Under the pieces are notes generated by a model. The model did no database searches, was not told the DNA's origin, and saw nothing but the letters and a program-made list of their open reading frames with translations. A DNA stretch of 64,000 nucleotides from Colocasia esculenta (taxonomy: Eukaryota > Streptophyta > Magnoliopsida > Alismatales > Araceae). Both the position numbers and the translations under genes were made by a program. The DNA lies in the NCBI GenBank assembly GCA_014218235.1, contig CM024756.1:73220152-73284151 (forward strand). Reading direction: 5' to 3'. This document shows positions 37,139-48,912 of this stretch, piece after piece; position 1 is the first letter of the stretch, and the number at the start of each line of letters is the position of its first letter.

Positions 37139-38379
37139 TGTTGGGTTTTCATTCTAATGTTTATAACAACATGTTTTTTGATGATGAACAATCTCAATTG
37201 AGGTTTGATACTTGACAAATAACTTGATGCAATATTTGGTCTATTATGTATTCATAATATCTCACTATACGTGTCTGATCATGTAGGTATGAATGCATAT
37301 AGCCAAGCTATCACAAAACAAGAGAAATAGATCAAGAAAGCACTAAAATCTATCACCTGTCGATAGACCCCAAGGTGCCTGTCGACAGATGTGCACAGGC
37401 AGAAAACACCAAGTTCAGGAAACAGCCATCTGTCGACGGATGCCCAGTCGGCTGTCGACAGATGCACTCAGGAAACTGTCAACCAAAATCCCAGATTTCT
37501 GTGTTTTGCAAAACTGTTGCTACCTGTCGACATATGATCAAGGCCTGTCGACAGACGTAGAGAATCATCAGATACGGAAACCTTCCAAGTTACCAATGAT
37601 GGTGTTTCTAACTCCCATGTCTCTCCATATGTAAACACCACTATATAAGTAACTATTTGAAGCAAATCCCGTACAGAAGTAGCCACCACCAAAACCCTAA
37701 AGCAAGTCCAAGCACAAGAAGTGTTGTTGCTGCTCTGCTTCAACCTGCTGCTCAGAGATAGAAAGATCCATTGATCCAGCAGTACTGAAGATAGAACGTC
37801 GTGGAGTCAAGCTTCTCCATTCATCTGAATTCATCAAGACGAAGTTTGAACTCCATCCAGACGTTTCCCAAAAGAGTTCTCAATCAGGATTCATCCCTTC
37901 CACTCAAAACTCTTCCTGCTTTATTTCTTCTATCATATGTGTATGTGTGATTGTGTTTCAAGTAGTCTTTGTGCTTGATACACGTGTGTGTGTTGTTCTG
38001 ATCGTGGGTGCATATCAGATAACACGTGTGTGTGAGTTGTAGTCACCAAACTAGCTCATAAGCAGTCTATTTTGCATGTGTGTGTGGACCATGGACGTAG
38101 GATACACAAGTTGTGTACTCCGAACCACGTAAATCTTCGTGTCTTGTGGTTTGAACGTTTCTACGTTAGATGTTTGATAGGCACATGGCTTCTATACACT
38201 CTAGATAGATTGTCCTTCCATCTACACATCACCAACACACATCTAGGTTTTACTTTGATTCTGTTGCAAGTTTAGAAAGTCTGTGTTGTAATTAAAAGGG
38301 TTGTAGTAAATTTTTAATAGACAGTAATCTATTCAACCCCCCTTCTAGATTACCATATAGGGAATTCCGCAACCTTTCA
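37139..38379 (+). mobile_element. Element D 5' LTR
   Basis: TGTTGGGTTTTC to AACCTTTCA. Three exact CTGTCGACAG palindromes (37379, 37452, 37545) and three near copies (37357, 37430, 37524) lie upstream of a TATA box (CTATATAAG, 37641). By eye the first 550 bp differ by about 4-5% from the 3' LTR, mostly transitions; the rest is closer. Confidence 0.93.
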
Positions 38380-38381
38380 AT

Positions 38382-38393
38382 TAGTATCAGAGC
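38382..38393 (+). promoter_or_regulatory. Element D primer-binding site
   Basis: TAGTATCAGAGC, two bases after the LTR, differs from the initiator-Met-tRNA complement TGGTATCAGAGC by one G-to-A change. Confidence 0.82.
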
Positions 38394-38493
38394 CGAGTTT
38401 CTCCGATTTACTATTTTACTTGTTTGATCTTACGATCAGGAGATTCACGATCTAATAGAATCTAACAAGGGGTACATAGCCGAGGGACACTCA

Positions 38494-40450
38494 ATGACCA
38501 GGCCACCCTTCTTTGATGGCACTGACTATCCATATTGGAAAAATCGTATGCAGGTGTTTCTGAGAGCACAAAACTACGAATTGTGGAAAATAGTCAGCAA
38601 AGGAGCATACTCCCTACCTCAGGACAAAGATACTTGGACCAAGGACCAGATCGCAAAGGGGACACTCAATTGGAGCGCCCTTAACATGATGCAGTGCGCG
38701 GTCCACCCCAAGGAATACTCAAGAGTCTCCACGTGCACCTCAGCAAAAGAGATGTGGGACAAACTTGAGTTGATCTACGAAGGTACGTCTCAGGTAAGGG
38801 AATCCAAGCTAAGCATGTTGGTTTCAGAATATGAAATGTTTAAAATGAAAATGATGAGACCATCTCTGACATGTTTGCAAGATTCATGCTTATTATAAAT
38901 GGTCTAAAGGGTCTTAAGAAAGAATACTCAGAGAGTGATTTAGTGAGGAAGATACTTCGGTCTCTTCCATCCTCATGGATCACCGAAGCCATTGTCATTG
39001 AGGATTCTAAAGATCTCTCTATAATGAAAGTGGATGAATTGATTGGTTCTCTAATGACCTATGAACTCAATCTTAAAAGAAAGGAAACTGAAGAGAACCC
39101 AAGGAAGTCTATTGCCTTAACAACATCCAAGAAAAATACTTCAGGTTCCAAAAAGGGTGCTCAACAGGAAAGCAATGAGTCTGAAACCTCTAGTGATAGT
39201 GAGAATGATGATATGGCCATGCTCACTAGACAGTTCAAAAAATTTCTGAAATTTAAGGAGAGGTTCAGGTAACTCTAAAACTTTCCAAAAGAAAGATTTC
39301 TCAAATAGATTTGATTCCACTAACAAAAAATCTGATGTTGTTTGTTATGAGTGCAAGAAGCAAGGGCACATGAGAGGAGAGTTCCCCGAGCTAAAAAAAA
39401 ACTGAAGAAAGACAAATTCACCTTCAAGAAAGCCAAGGCAATGATGGCCACTTGGAGCGATGAAGACGAAGATGAAAACAGTGAAGCTACCTCAGGAGAT
39501 GATGAAGTTCAGTGTCTCATGGCATGAAGTGATGACTCCAACGAGGTAAACTCTTCCTTTGAAACTTATTCTGTTAATGAATGGGAAGAAGCTTACACTG
39601 TCTTATTTGAAAAATTCTGTGAATTTAAGTCTGAAAATAAAGCACTCAAGAAGAAAATCAATTCCCTTGTTCATGAAACTAAAATAATGAACAATTCAAT
39701 CCTTGAATAAGGAAATTGAAATGATGAAAATTGATGAACAAACACACAGTGAGGAAATGGATAGCATGAAACTTAAACTCCAAGAAGTTCAAAAGGAAAA
39801 AGATGATCTAATGAACTCCCTTGAGTCTCTTCAAAGTGAGCATGAAAAACTAAAGGAAAATTGGAAAGAGCTGAAAAAGAGATAAAAGGAAAATCTGAAG
39901 CCCTTACTACCATGGTAAAGGGAAAACAGAATCTAGATGCAATTTTAGGATCCAATGTTTTTGTTGCAAGGCATGGGATAGGGTATCAACCAGTAAAACA
40001 AAAAGAAATTGGCAAAAATCTGTTAACCTCTTTCATTGATCCTAGCCCATGTTCAAGCAAACAAAACCCTTCAAAGAACAAGAAAAATCAAACCAAGGGT
40101 AAGAAACAGGAACCTAAAGTCACTAAGTTTGTTGCAAGTCAAAGTAAAGAATTTGCCACAGGCCCCAAACAGGACTGTCGACAGGACAAACTTCAAGCTC
40201 CCAAAGCTAGACTAACAAGGCAACAAAAAGGAAAAATGCCTATGCATGCTCCAAAGAACATCAAGCCCACTGTTGTCAATAAACCATCATCATGCAATAT
40301 CTGTAAAAAGATTGGGTACAATGAAAAACAATGCTGGAACAATCCAAATAAACAAAAATTCAAACAAGTTTGGATTCCGAAGCATTTACTATTTGGCATG
40401 AATGATACATTGGCACCCAAAGTCATTTGGGTACCAAAACCTCTTGTCTA
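38494..40450 (+). pseudogene. gag: Element D gag
   Basis: MTRPPFFDGTDYPYWKNRM at 38494 is the typical start of copia-type gag. The domain runs to 38898, shifts, and continues 38871-39272. The first zinc knuckle (CYECKKQGHMRGEF, about 39346) has Phe where the last Cys should be. A Glu/Lys-rich coiled coil follows (39703-39885). The second knuckle (CNICKKIGYNEKQC, about 40293) has Tyr where the His should be. Several frame changes (about 38865, 39275, 39400, 39700, 39870) make it non-functional. Both knuckles lacking a ligand suggests loss of RNA packaging. Confidence 0.85.
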
Positions 40451-41750
40451 ATCCATATGTGCAGGAATGCCTAGCAGCCCACAATCAAAACAAATGGTAC
40501 TTGGACAGTGGCTGCTCGAGGCACATGACGGGCGACAAAGGAAAATTCTGTATGCTCGTGGAAAAAGACGAAGGTCAAGTCTTTTTCGGAGGTAACAGTA
40601 AAGGCCAGATCATCGGCTCAGGTAAGGTTGGTAAGTTTGCCTCTAACTCAATAGACAATGTATTGCTTGTTGATGGCCTTCATCACAATTTGCTTAGTAT
40701 AAGTCAATTGTGTGATAAGGGTCATAAAATTGTCTTTGAATCTAATTCATGTCAAATTCTTGATAAGGAAACAAGAAATCTGAAATTTTCTAGAAAAAGA
40801 ATGAATAATATCTATATGGTTAACTTAGATGATCCAGAAAATGATAATTTGTGTCTTTTAGCAAACAAATAGGATGAGCTTACATTGTGGCATCGTAGGC
40901 TTGGTCATGCAAGTTATAATGTGTTGCACAAGATCATGAGGCTCAAATTGGTAAGTGGACTTCCTAAATTCCTTTTGATAAGAATGAAAATTTCTTTGAT
41001 GCATGTGCACAGGGAAAACAAACCCGGAAATCCTTCAAATCAAAAGCACCGGTGAGTACTTCTAAATCCTATGAACTGTTGCACATGGACCTATTTAGAC
41101 CTACGAGAACATTGAGTCTCAATGGCAAACAATATGGTTTTGTCATTGTAGATGATTTTTCAAGGTTCACTTGGGTGAAATTTCTGGCTCACAAGAATGA
41201 AGCAATGAAAGTATTTGAAGAATTTTTCAATAAGATTGAGCATGGAAATGTCAACAAAATATGCTCCATCCGCACTGATCATGGGGGAGAGTTTGACAAC
41301 AACTCCTTTTCTGATTTCGGCAGGAACCAAGGGATAGAACACTTGTTCTCCTCCCCAAGAACTCCAGAGCAAAATGGGGTTGTGGAGAGAAAGAATAGAA
41401 CCTTGGTGGAGATGGCTCGCACACTTCTGGTCGAAAATCAACTTGCAAGAACCTTTTGGGCAGAAGCGGTAAACACATCATGCTACATTCTTAACAGAGC
41501 CATGGTAAGACCTGTGTTCAAGAAAACTCCCTACGAACTCTGAAAAGGTAAGAAACCCACTATTGGGTATTTCAGAGTTTTTGGTTCAAAAGTGTTCATA
41601 CATAACAATGATAAAAATGATTTGGACAAGTTTGAAGCCAAAAGCGATCAAGGTATTTTTCTTGGATACTCAGAACACTCTAGAGCCTATAGGGTGTTTA
41701 ATCTTAAAACTCGAACAGTGGAAGAAACTCCACATGTTATTTTTGATTAA
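40451..41750 (+). pseudogene. Element D protease and integrase
   Basis: Protease WYLDSGCSRHMTGDKG lies at about 40495 in the open stretch 40402-40872, followed by a stop. The pre-integrase LWHRRLGHAS is at about 40887; a frameshift lies near 40970. The integrase core is open 41052-41541: Asp in HMDLF (the usual next Gly is Arg), Asp in RTDHGGEF, Glu in NGVVERKNRTL. YEL is followed by TGA where TGG is usual. The remaining C-terminal part runs to about 41748. Confidence 0.87.
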
Positions 41751-42010
41751 TCTCAAACCAAGCCTAATATTGCAAATGCTTATAGGGTTGATGAAACTGA
41801 AGGAACAACACTTGGGGAACTACAAAGAAAAGGAAAAGAAAACTCTCAAGTTGTTTCAAAAACAAAAAATGGATTTCTTCGCAGGTATGATGATGAAGAT
41901 GACGTTCATCTGTTCAGAAATCAAGAAGATGTACTTGACCAAGATCCACAAGAGGAAGAACCTCAACTTGAATCTCCTGAAGCACTCCCTCCTCCAGAAC
42001 AACCTCCTCA

Positions 42011-43720
42011 TTGCAAGATCAACCCGGGCCTTCAACAGTAACTAATGTGAGGTACTCCAAAGCTCACCCACTTGAGAATGTGATAGGAGATATAAATGAT
42101 TCAGTTCAAACTAGATCTAAGGTTAATCAAATAGTTGAACAGGACCATTTAGCTTTTGTCTCTCAAGTGGAACCAAAAAATGTTGAAGAAGCCTTAAAAG
42201 AAAATTCATGGATTGATGCTCTGCATGAGGAGCTTGGGCAATTTCAGAGAAATAACGTCTGGAGTTTAGTTCCTAAAACCCCTGAAATGTCTGTCATAGG
42301 TACAAGATGGGTCTTTAGAAACAAACTAAATGAAGAGGGTAAAGTGGTGAAAAATAGGGCTAGACTAGTTGCAAAGGGATATAATCAGGAATTTGGTGTG
42401 GACTTTGAAGAATCCTTTGCACCTGTAGCTAGGCTAGAAATAGTTAGAATATTGTTAGCATATGCATGCTCAAACAAGTTCAAGTTGTTTCAAATGGATG
42501 TTAAAACTGCCTTCTTGAATGGCTACATCAAAGAGGAAGTCTATGTCTCTCAACCACCTGGCTTTGAGGATCATAATAAACCTAACCATGTCTTTAAATT
42601 GCACAAAGCTCTTTATGGTCTGAAACAGGCACCCCGAGCTTGGTACGACAGACTAAGCACGTTTCTAGTAAGCAAAAACTACTCAAGAGGTAAGGTAGAC
42701 CAAACTCTCTTCACAAAGAAAGTTCGCACTCATATCATTGTTGTTCAAGTTTATGTGGACGACATTATATTTGGCTCTACTAACCCTTCACTGTGTGAGG
42801 AATTTTCCAAACACATGCATAGTGAATTTGAGATGAGTCTAATGGGGGAGCTTCAATTCTTTCTTGGTTTGCAGGTTAAGCAATTGGAGGATGGCTTCTT
42901 CATAAACCAAGAAAAATATGTCAAAGAGCTACTGAAAAGGTTTTAGTTTGAACAAACTAAGCCTGCCTCAACACCCATGAGTACAAGTATAAAATGGAAA
43001 ACGATGAGAAAGGTGAATAGGTAGATGCCAAACAATTCCGAGGTATGATTGGCTCACTCCTTTATCTTACTGCAAGTAGACCGTACATTCAATTCAGCGT
43101 TTGCCTTTGTGCTAGATACCAATCTAGTCCAAAGGAAAGCCATTTAATTGCCGTTAAGAGAATATTCAGATATCTCTCAGGTATGTATGACTTGGTCTTT
43201 GGTATCCAGCAGGTAGTAGTTTTGACTTGATTTCATATTCTGATGCTGACTATGCTAGATGTAAAATTGATAGGAAAAGCACTAGTGGCTACTACCAACT
43301 TCTTGGTGGTTGCATGGTTTCGTGGGCATCCAAGAAGCAACACTCGGTTGCACTCTCCACTGCAGGCAGAATATGTTGCTGCAGGGAGTTGTGCGGCACA
43401 AGTGTTGTGGATAAAAAGTCAATTGTGTGACTATAACATTGACATTGGATGCACACCTATCCTATGTGACAACACTAGTGCAATCAATCTATCAAAGAAT
43501 CCCATTCAACACTCTAGGACAAAACACATAGAAATTCGTCATCATTTCTTGAGAGATGAGGTAGCCAACAAAACCTTGGAAATTAGCTTCATACCCACTG
43601 AAAAATAATTGGCTGATATCTTTACGAAACCTTTGGCTGAAGATAGATTCACCACATTGAGATGGAATTGGGCTTGTGCAAAATGCAATGAAACTCATCC
43701 ATATACTAAGCATTTGTCCC
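42011..43720 (+). pseudogene. Element D reverse transcriptase and RNase H
   Basis: RT is open for 311 codons (42011-42946), with QMDVKTAFLNGYIKEEVY, YGLKQAPRAWY and the catalytic YVDDIIFG (about residue 247) intact. A CAG-to-TAG-type stop follows at 42944. RNase H continues through 43045-43230 and 43243-43608, with SRPYIQFSVC, CDNTSAINLSK and TKHIEIRHHFL, and one more stop before LADIFTKPLAEDRF. The acidic IN-RT spacer lies at about 41760-42010. Confidence 0.88.
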
Positions 43721-45769
43721 TAATGTGCACCAACTATGAGGTATATCAAATGGTGATTTGTGGAAGAACAAGTCATGCTTGTTTGGAAACTTTCATTATG
43801 CGTGAGAAAAGATTCTCCGCCACGTATCCATAGTTATGTTGCATGAAAGGGTCATGTACTTTCTATAAGGAATTAGTTTCTTTACATTTTTGCCCATTCT
43901 CTATTCTGTTTGAAAGATTGAATATCTTCATGGTCTGTCTTCCTACATACTCTGGTGTGTTTATTTGATTGGTCTAGTTGTGCAAGTGTGTCTTGATTTT
44001 CTTAACTGTTTGTGTACACATGAGCACACACTATGGGGAGCTAGTTCAGGTTAGATGGTTGTCATCGTGAAGGAAATCACTCATCCTTTGTGTACCTTCA
44101 ATTTCCTCACATGCAATGGTCATTTCATTCTTCATTCTAACCTTAAACTAGCTTTGCACAGGCATCTGTCGACAGTCCTCATTCACTCTGTCGACAGCTC
44201 AGACCCCATAAAACACAGGTTCTGCACTCTGTGTGCATCTGTCGATAGACGAAAATCCATCTGTCGACAGGTATGCAAAGGTTCTGTTATCCCCGACTGG
44301 CCAATCTTCTGTCTGTGTGCATCTGTCGATAGATGAAATTTCATCTGTCGACAGACCACAACAGTTTCTAACATCCCTGACCGGGCAACACTCTGTCTAT
44401 GTGTAGCTGTCGACAGACACCTTCAATCAAGGAAATTCAAGCTTATTTCAAAACACACTTCTTGAGCAGGTTCATGTCTTTCAACTAAGGTGTCTATTGG
44501 GTGATTGTGCATGTTTGACTCCATCATATTCACATGATCTTAATGTTATTCCCTAAACCACCATGATTTTGACATACTACTCATGAATGAGTCTAGGTTA
44601 TATCATTCTAAAAACATTGAACTATGTTAGAGGATAAACACCTAACTCTCTTGAATAATCTCCTTGTAGGCAAACACTATTCTCAAGTAACTTGAAAAGT
44701 CTTATGGTCATTGAACTTTATGTCTAATATTGACTGCTAATCATATACATTCTTTGATCTTGAGTTTTAATCTAAAATGGAGAAAAGCTACCTATTTCTG
44801 AAAACAACAAAAATTAGACAAAAGTCAATCAAAAATTGGAATAAAGGTAGAGCAATGATGTGTATTGCTGAGTAACCGGGGAGATGGCCATCACAAATGT
44901 CTGCCCTCGCGTCAAAAAGCTATCTCATCATCTCTATACAATGGTATGATGGACACTTCCACTGAGTAACTGGGGGTACGGACACTTGTCATGTCTATCC
45001 TCACGTCAAAAGGTGTGAAGTTCTCTTAATTACCACTTTTCCCATTGCATTCATTCATTGCAAACGAAGAAAAACTGAAATAGAGTGAAGCCTCCACTGT
45101 GTCTCAACTCACGGGGTCATTGGTGTTTTTGGTTATCAAGAAATTTAGACGTTCATTTCAATCATCATTTGATCATCATAAACTACGGACAGTGTTGTTC
45201 TACAATGTTCTTAATCAAACAAGGGTAATGGTGTCTTTTCTCAATGTCAGTAAGATGTTCTCTTAATGCTCTAACTTGAAACTCCTTGAGTATTATGTTT
45301 AAACCATTTAGGTCAATGGGATGGCTTTCATATCCGTGCATATGATAGGTTCCAATGTGTGTTCACCTATTTTACACCTTATATATACATCGTGTATACA
45401 CTGCTCCGAAGTTCCTCTTCAAAATCCAAATAAACAATAGTTTGGCGCATTTTCTGAAGGCGTCTGTCGACGGCCGCCAAGGCGTCTGTCGACAGCCAGT
45501 GCCAGCCCGACTCTGGGAAGTCCGACGGGCACGCCGTTTGGGGCTGATTTGGTGGGACCCTTGCCTTTTAAACATCCTTCCAATCTCTTCAAAAGGCAAC
45601 CCCGGTTCTTTCTCCTCCTCCACCACCAAATCACCCTCCTTTCCTCCCCAACCAACCTCCCTCCCTTCTCTGGATGAGAAACCCTACGCCCTTCCTCTCT
45701 TGCTCTTTCTCTCCTGTTCTACTATCTACATCCATCATCCCCTTCATACACCTTTCTCCTGTCGTCTTC
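43721..45769 (+). other. Element D noncoding region before the extra ORF
   Basis: Five exact CTGTCGACAG palindromes (44166, 44188, 44261, 44345, 44407) and two near copies (44239, 44323) form a cluster. An imperfect direct repeat, each copy ending CGTCAAAA, lies at about 44868-45016. A TATA-like TATATATA is at 45380. A near copy and an exact palindrome (45464, 45486) lie between it and the extra ORF, followed by a CT-rich leader. I infer a possible promoter for the extra ORF. Confidence 0.55.
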
Positions 45770-46974
45770 ATGGCTTCCAGGGCTAAGAAGATGATGTCTC
45801 GTCGTCGTCCCGCCTCCTCTCATGCTAGTGAAGACTACCGGGCTCCTAATGAGCGCCGGATGAAGCATCGGGATGATCGTCTCCCCGAGCTCGTCATCCC
45901 ACCCCATCTAAAACTCACAAGGGTGAAGGGCACTTTCACAACGTTCGTCCCACCTCGGTATGTGGATTTCCCTTCTCTGGCCGACCTCTTCCCGAATCTC
46001 CAACCCCTGTTCGACATCCAGGGCTGGACGGTTCTTCTATATGCTCATACGGCCTACTCTCCCACTACCGTCACTGAGTTTTTCAACAATCTCAGCCTCT
46101 CTGACAAGAAGGACTTCTACACCTTTGTAAAGGGCACTACCTTCAAACTCACCGCCAATCTATTTAGCACTGCCCTTCAAGTTCCTAACACTGGGGCTGA
46201 AATTCTAGCACATCACCCAGATGCTTCTATCTACTATCCTCTCATCACCCTCCAACCCTATGATGGCACAAAGAAGATTGCTAAACTCAATGCCAATTCA
46301 TTCCCGCCTCTGAACCGCATGATCCATCATATTTTCACCACCCTCATTGCCCCTAAGCACGGCAGTCGTGAACTAGTCACTGATGTTCACAAATCACTGT
46401 TCACCTTTTTCCTAAACTGTGAACCCATAAACTTCCCTGCCTTGATGCTTGGCCTCATCAGGCAATGCTACTATAATCCCAGGAGATCCATGCCATTTTC
46501 ATGCCCACTCACTTCTCTCATGCAGTTCATTGGCATCCCTATTCCAGACAGTGAGTGTGTCTTGCTTAACTACGCAATAGCTTCGATATCACTACTGCAC
46601 ATCGCATGGGGTATATGCTGGTTGATGGAGTAGTCACTAGGGAACTAAAGGGTAAGGCACCAGCTGCTTCCATGAATGAAGACACTGAAGAAGATGAAGC
46701 TCCTGGTGATGAAGACAATGCTGATGAAGACTCCCAGTCTGCACCTCTTGATGTGCCAGGAGATGTTGCTAGTGATGCTGCTGCTGAGCCCTCGCTACGT
46801 GATCTGATTGCTCAGCTACAGCTTCAGACGTCTACTGGATTTGACAGGCTCAATGCACGTATGGACACGATGGATACGAGCATTGCAGCACTTGACACTC
46901 GCTTGGATAACATCGCTACTGAGCTTCATGACAACCGTCGGGCTCCTGCACCGCCTGCCGATGATGCTACTTAG
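45770..46974 (+). pseudogene. Element D extra ORF (Transposase_32-like), one frameshift
   Basis: The likely start is MASRAKKMM at 45770, although the frame is open from 45674. About 270 residues look globular (VDFPSLADLFPNL, GWTVLLYAHTAYSP, FFNNLSLSDKKDFYTFVKG) and resemble the plant domain called putative plant transposon protein (PF20167, from memory). At about 46578 a one-base shift moves the frame to the one ending at 46974. The C-terminal 120 residues are acidic and then form a heptad-like coiled coil (DRLNARMDTMDTSIAALDTR). The function is unknown. Position, start (MA..S) and layout parallel the extra ORF of B. No membrane segment is visible within it. Confidence 0.7.
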
Positions 46975-47266
46975 TTAGTTTATGTGTCTAGGAGTGGATC
47001 AAGTCCTGTTATCTTATCTCCGTCTGACTCTTGTCTTGTCTTGTGTCATGTTGTTTTTATTTAATGATCATGTAATTTCTTTCCCTTTCATTTCTCCTCA
47101 GTCAACACTTTTTATACTGTGTATGCTTCATATCATATTAATGAATTCACAATTTTTGCTATCTACAAGTGTGACTATTGTGCATACTTTTCGATGTTGT
47201 CAAAAGGGGGAGAACCTCAATTGTGCACTAATTGAATATTTTTGTCATCATTAAAAATGAGGAGAA
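46975..47266 (+). promoter_or_regulatory. Element D 3' noncoding with polypurine tract
   Basis: AAAAGGGGGAGAA lies at 47202-47214, 52 bp before the 3' LTR. The purine run directly abutting the LTR is weaker (AAAAATGAGGAGAA, 47253-47266). No gene. Confidence 0.7.
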
Positions 47267-48507
47267 TGTTGGGTTTTCATTCTAATGTTTATAACAACAT
47301 GTTTTTTGATGATGAACAATCTTAATTGAGGTTTGATACTTGACAAATAACTTGATGCAATATTTGGTCTATTATGTATTCATAATATCTCACTATATGT
47401 GTTTGATCATGTAGGTATGAATGCATATAGCCAAGCTATCACAAAACAAGAGAAACAGATCAAGAAAGCACTGAAATCTGTCACCTATCGACAGACCCCA
47501 AGGTGCTTGTCGACAGATGTGTACAGGCAGAAAACACCAAGTTCAGGAAACAACCATCTGTCGACAGATGCCCAGTCGGCTGTTGACAGATGCACTGAGG
47601 AAACTGTCAACCCAAAATCCCAGACTTCTGTGTTTTACAAAACTGTTGCTACCTGTCGAAAGATGATCAAGGCCTGTCGACAGACGTAGAGAATCTTCAG
47701 ATATGGAAACCTTCCAAGTTACCAAAGATGGTGTTTCCAACTCCCACGTCTCTCCATATGTAAACACCACTATATAAGCAACTATTTGAAGCAAATCCCG
47801 TACAGAAGCAGCCACCACCAAAACCCTAAAGCAAGTCCAAGCACAAGAAGTGTTGTTGCTGCTCTGCTTCAACCTGCTGCTCAGAGATACAAAGATCCAT
47901 TGATCCAGTAGTACTGAACATAGAACGTCATGGATTCAAGCTTCTCCATCGATCTGAATTCATCAAGACTAAGTTTGAACTCCATCCAGACGTTTCCCAG
48001 AAGAGTTCTCAATCAGGATTCATCCCTTCCACTCAGAACTCTTCCTGCTTTCTTTCTTCTATCATATGTGTATGTGTGATTGTGTTTCAAGCAGTCTTTG
48101 TGCTTGATACACGTGTGTGTGTTGTTCTGATCATGGGTGCACATCAGATAACACGTGTGTGTGAGTTGTAGTCACCGAACTAGCTCATAAGCAGTCTATT
48201 CTACGTGTGTGTGTGGACCGTGGACGTAGAATACACAAGTTGTGTACTCCGAACCACGTAAATCTTCGTGTCTTGTGGTTTGAACGTTTCTACGTGAGAT
48301 GTTTGATAGGCACATTGCTTCTATACGCTCAGATAGATTGTCCTTCCATCTACACATCACCAACACACATCTAGGTTTTACTTTGATTCTGTTGCAAGTT
48401 CAGAAAGTCTGTGTTGTGATTAAAAGGGTTGTAGTAAATTTTTAATAGACAGTAATCTATTCAACCCCCCTTCTAGATTACCATATAGGGAATTCCACAA
48501 CCTTTCA
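47267..48507 (+). mobile_element. Element D 3' LTR
   Basis: 1241 bp, the same ends as the 5' LTR. It carries the same palindrome cluster, with some copies decayed by transitions, for example CTGTTGACAG at about 47579. The TATA box and leader are conserved. Confidence 0.93.
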
Positions 48508-48512
48508 GCATG
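48508..48512. repeat. TSD GCATG of element D, right copy
   Basis: Exact match of 37134-37138 directly after the 3' LTR of D. Confidence 0.92.
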
Positions 48513-48867
48513 GTAAGTTAAGTGCTAGATTTATTAGCTCCTATGAGATTCTTAGACGTTTGGGCAACTGGCATATGAGCTAGCTTTACCCCAAGCATTA
48601 GCTAGTGTTCATCCTGTTTTCCACGTATCTATGCTCAGGAGGTATGTCAGAGATTCATCTCATGTTATTAGTCACGAGCCAGTGGAGATCCAGCCAAATC
48701 TATCTTATGTGGAGCAACCGGTAGATATTCTTGACTGGAAGGTTCAGCATCTCCGAAACAAGAGCATTGCGTCGGTGAAGGTGTTATGGCGCAACTTCTC
48801 GCGAGAGGAGGCTACTTGGGAGCTTGAGGATGCAATGAAGAAGAAGTATCCTCAGTTGTTTAAGTAG
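48508..48867 (+). pseudogene. Element C integrase C-terminus and chromodomain
   Basis: This resumes the integrase of C after element D (GKLSARFIS at about 48515), with a frame change near 48560 and then the open stretch 48631-48867. Its end is a chromodomain of the Tekay/Del kind: YVEQPVDILDWKVQHLRNK, VLWRNFSREEATWELE, ending KKYPQLFK. Such domains direct integration to methylated-histone heterochromatin. This matches C having inserted into another transposon. Confidence 0.88.
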
Positions 48868-48898
48868 TATCGGTCTAACTTCGAGGACAAAGTTTCTT

Positions 48899-48912
48899 TA
48901 AGGGGGAGAGGG
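48899..48912 (+). promoter_or_regulatory. Element C polypurine tract
   Basis: AAGGGGGAGAGG directly before the 3' LTR start at 48913; only one tract is seen, unlike the Sireviruses. Confidence 0.88.

Larger units (their letters stand above)
37139..48507 (+). mobile_element. Element D: plus-strand Sirevirus with extra ORF
   Basis: The order is 5' LTR, PBS, gag, protease, integrase, RT, RNase H, a 3.6-kb 3' region with an extra ORF, and 3' LTR. The two LTRs are both 1241 bp and GCATG TSDs flank it. Total 11.37 kb. The coding region has stops and frameshifts but is the least decayed pol here. It is the innermost insertion of the nest. Confidence 0.93.

Noticed and set aside
45674..45769. Hydrophobic N-terminal extension of the D extra ORF as a signal peptide or envelope feature
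   Set aside because: The downstream ATG (45770) gives a start parallel to that of B, and the upstream stretch is CT-rich leader; an envelope reading is not supported.
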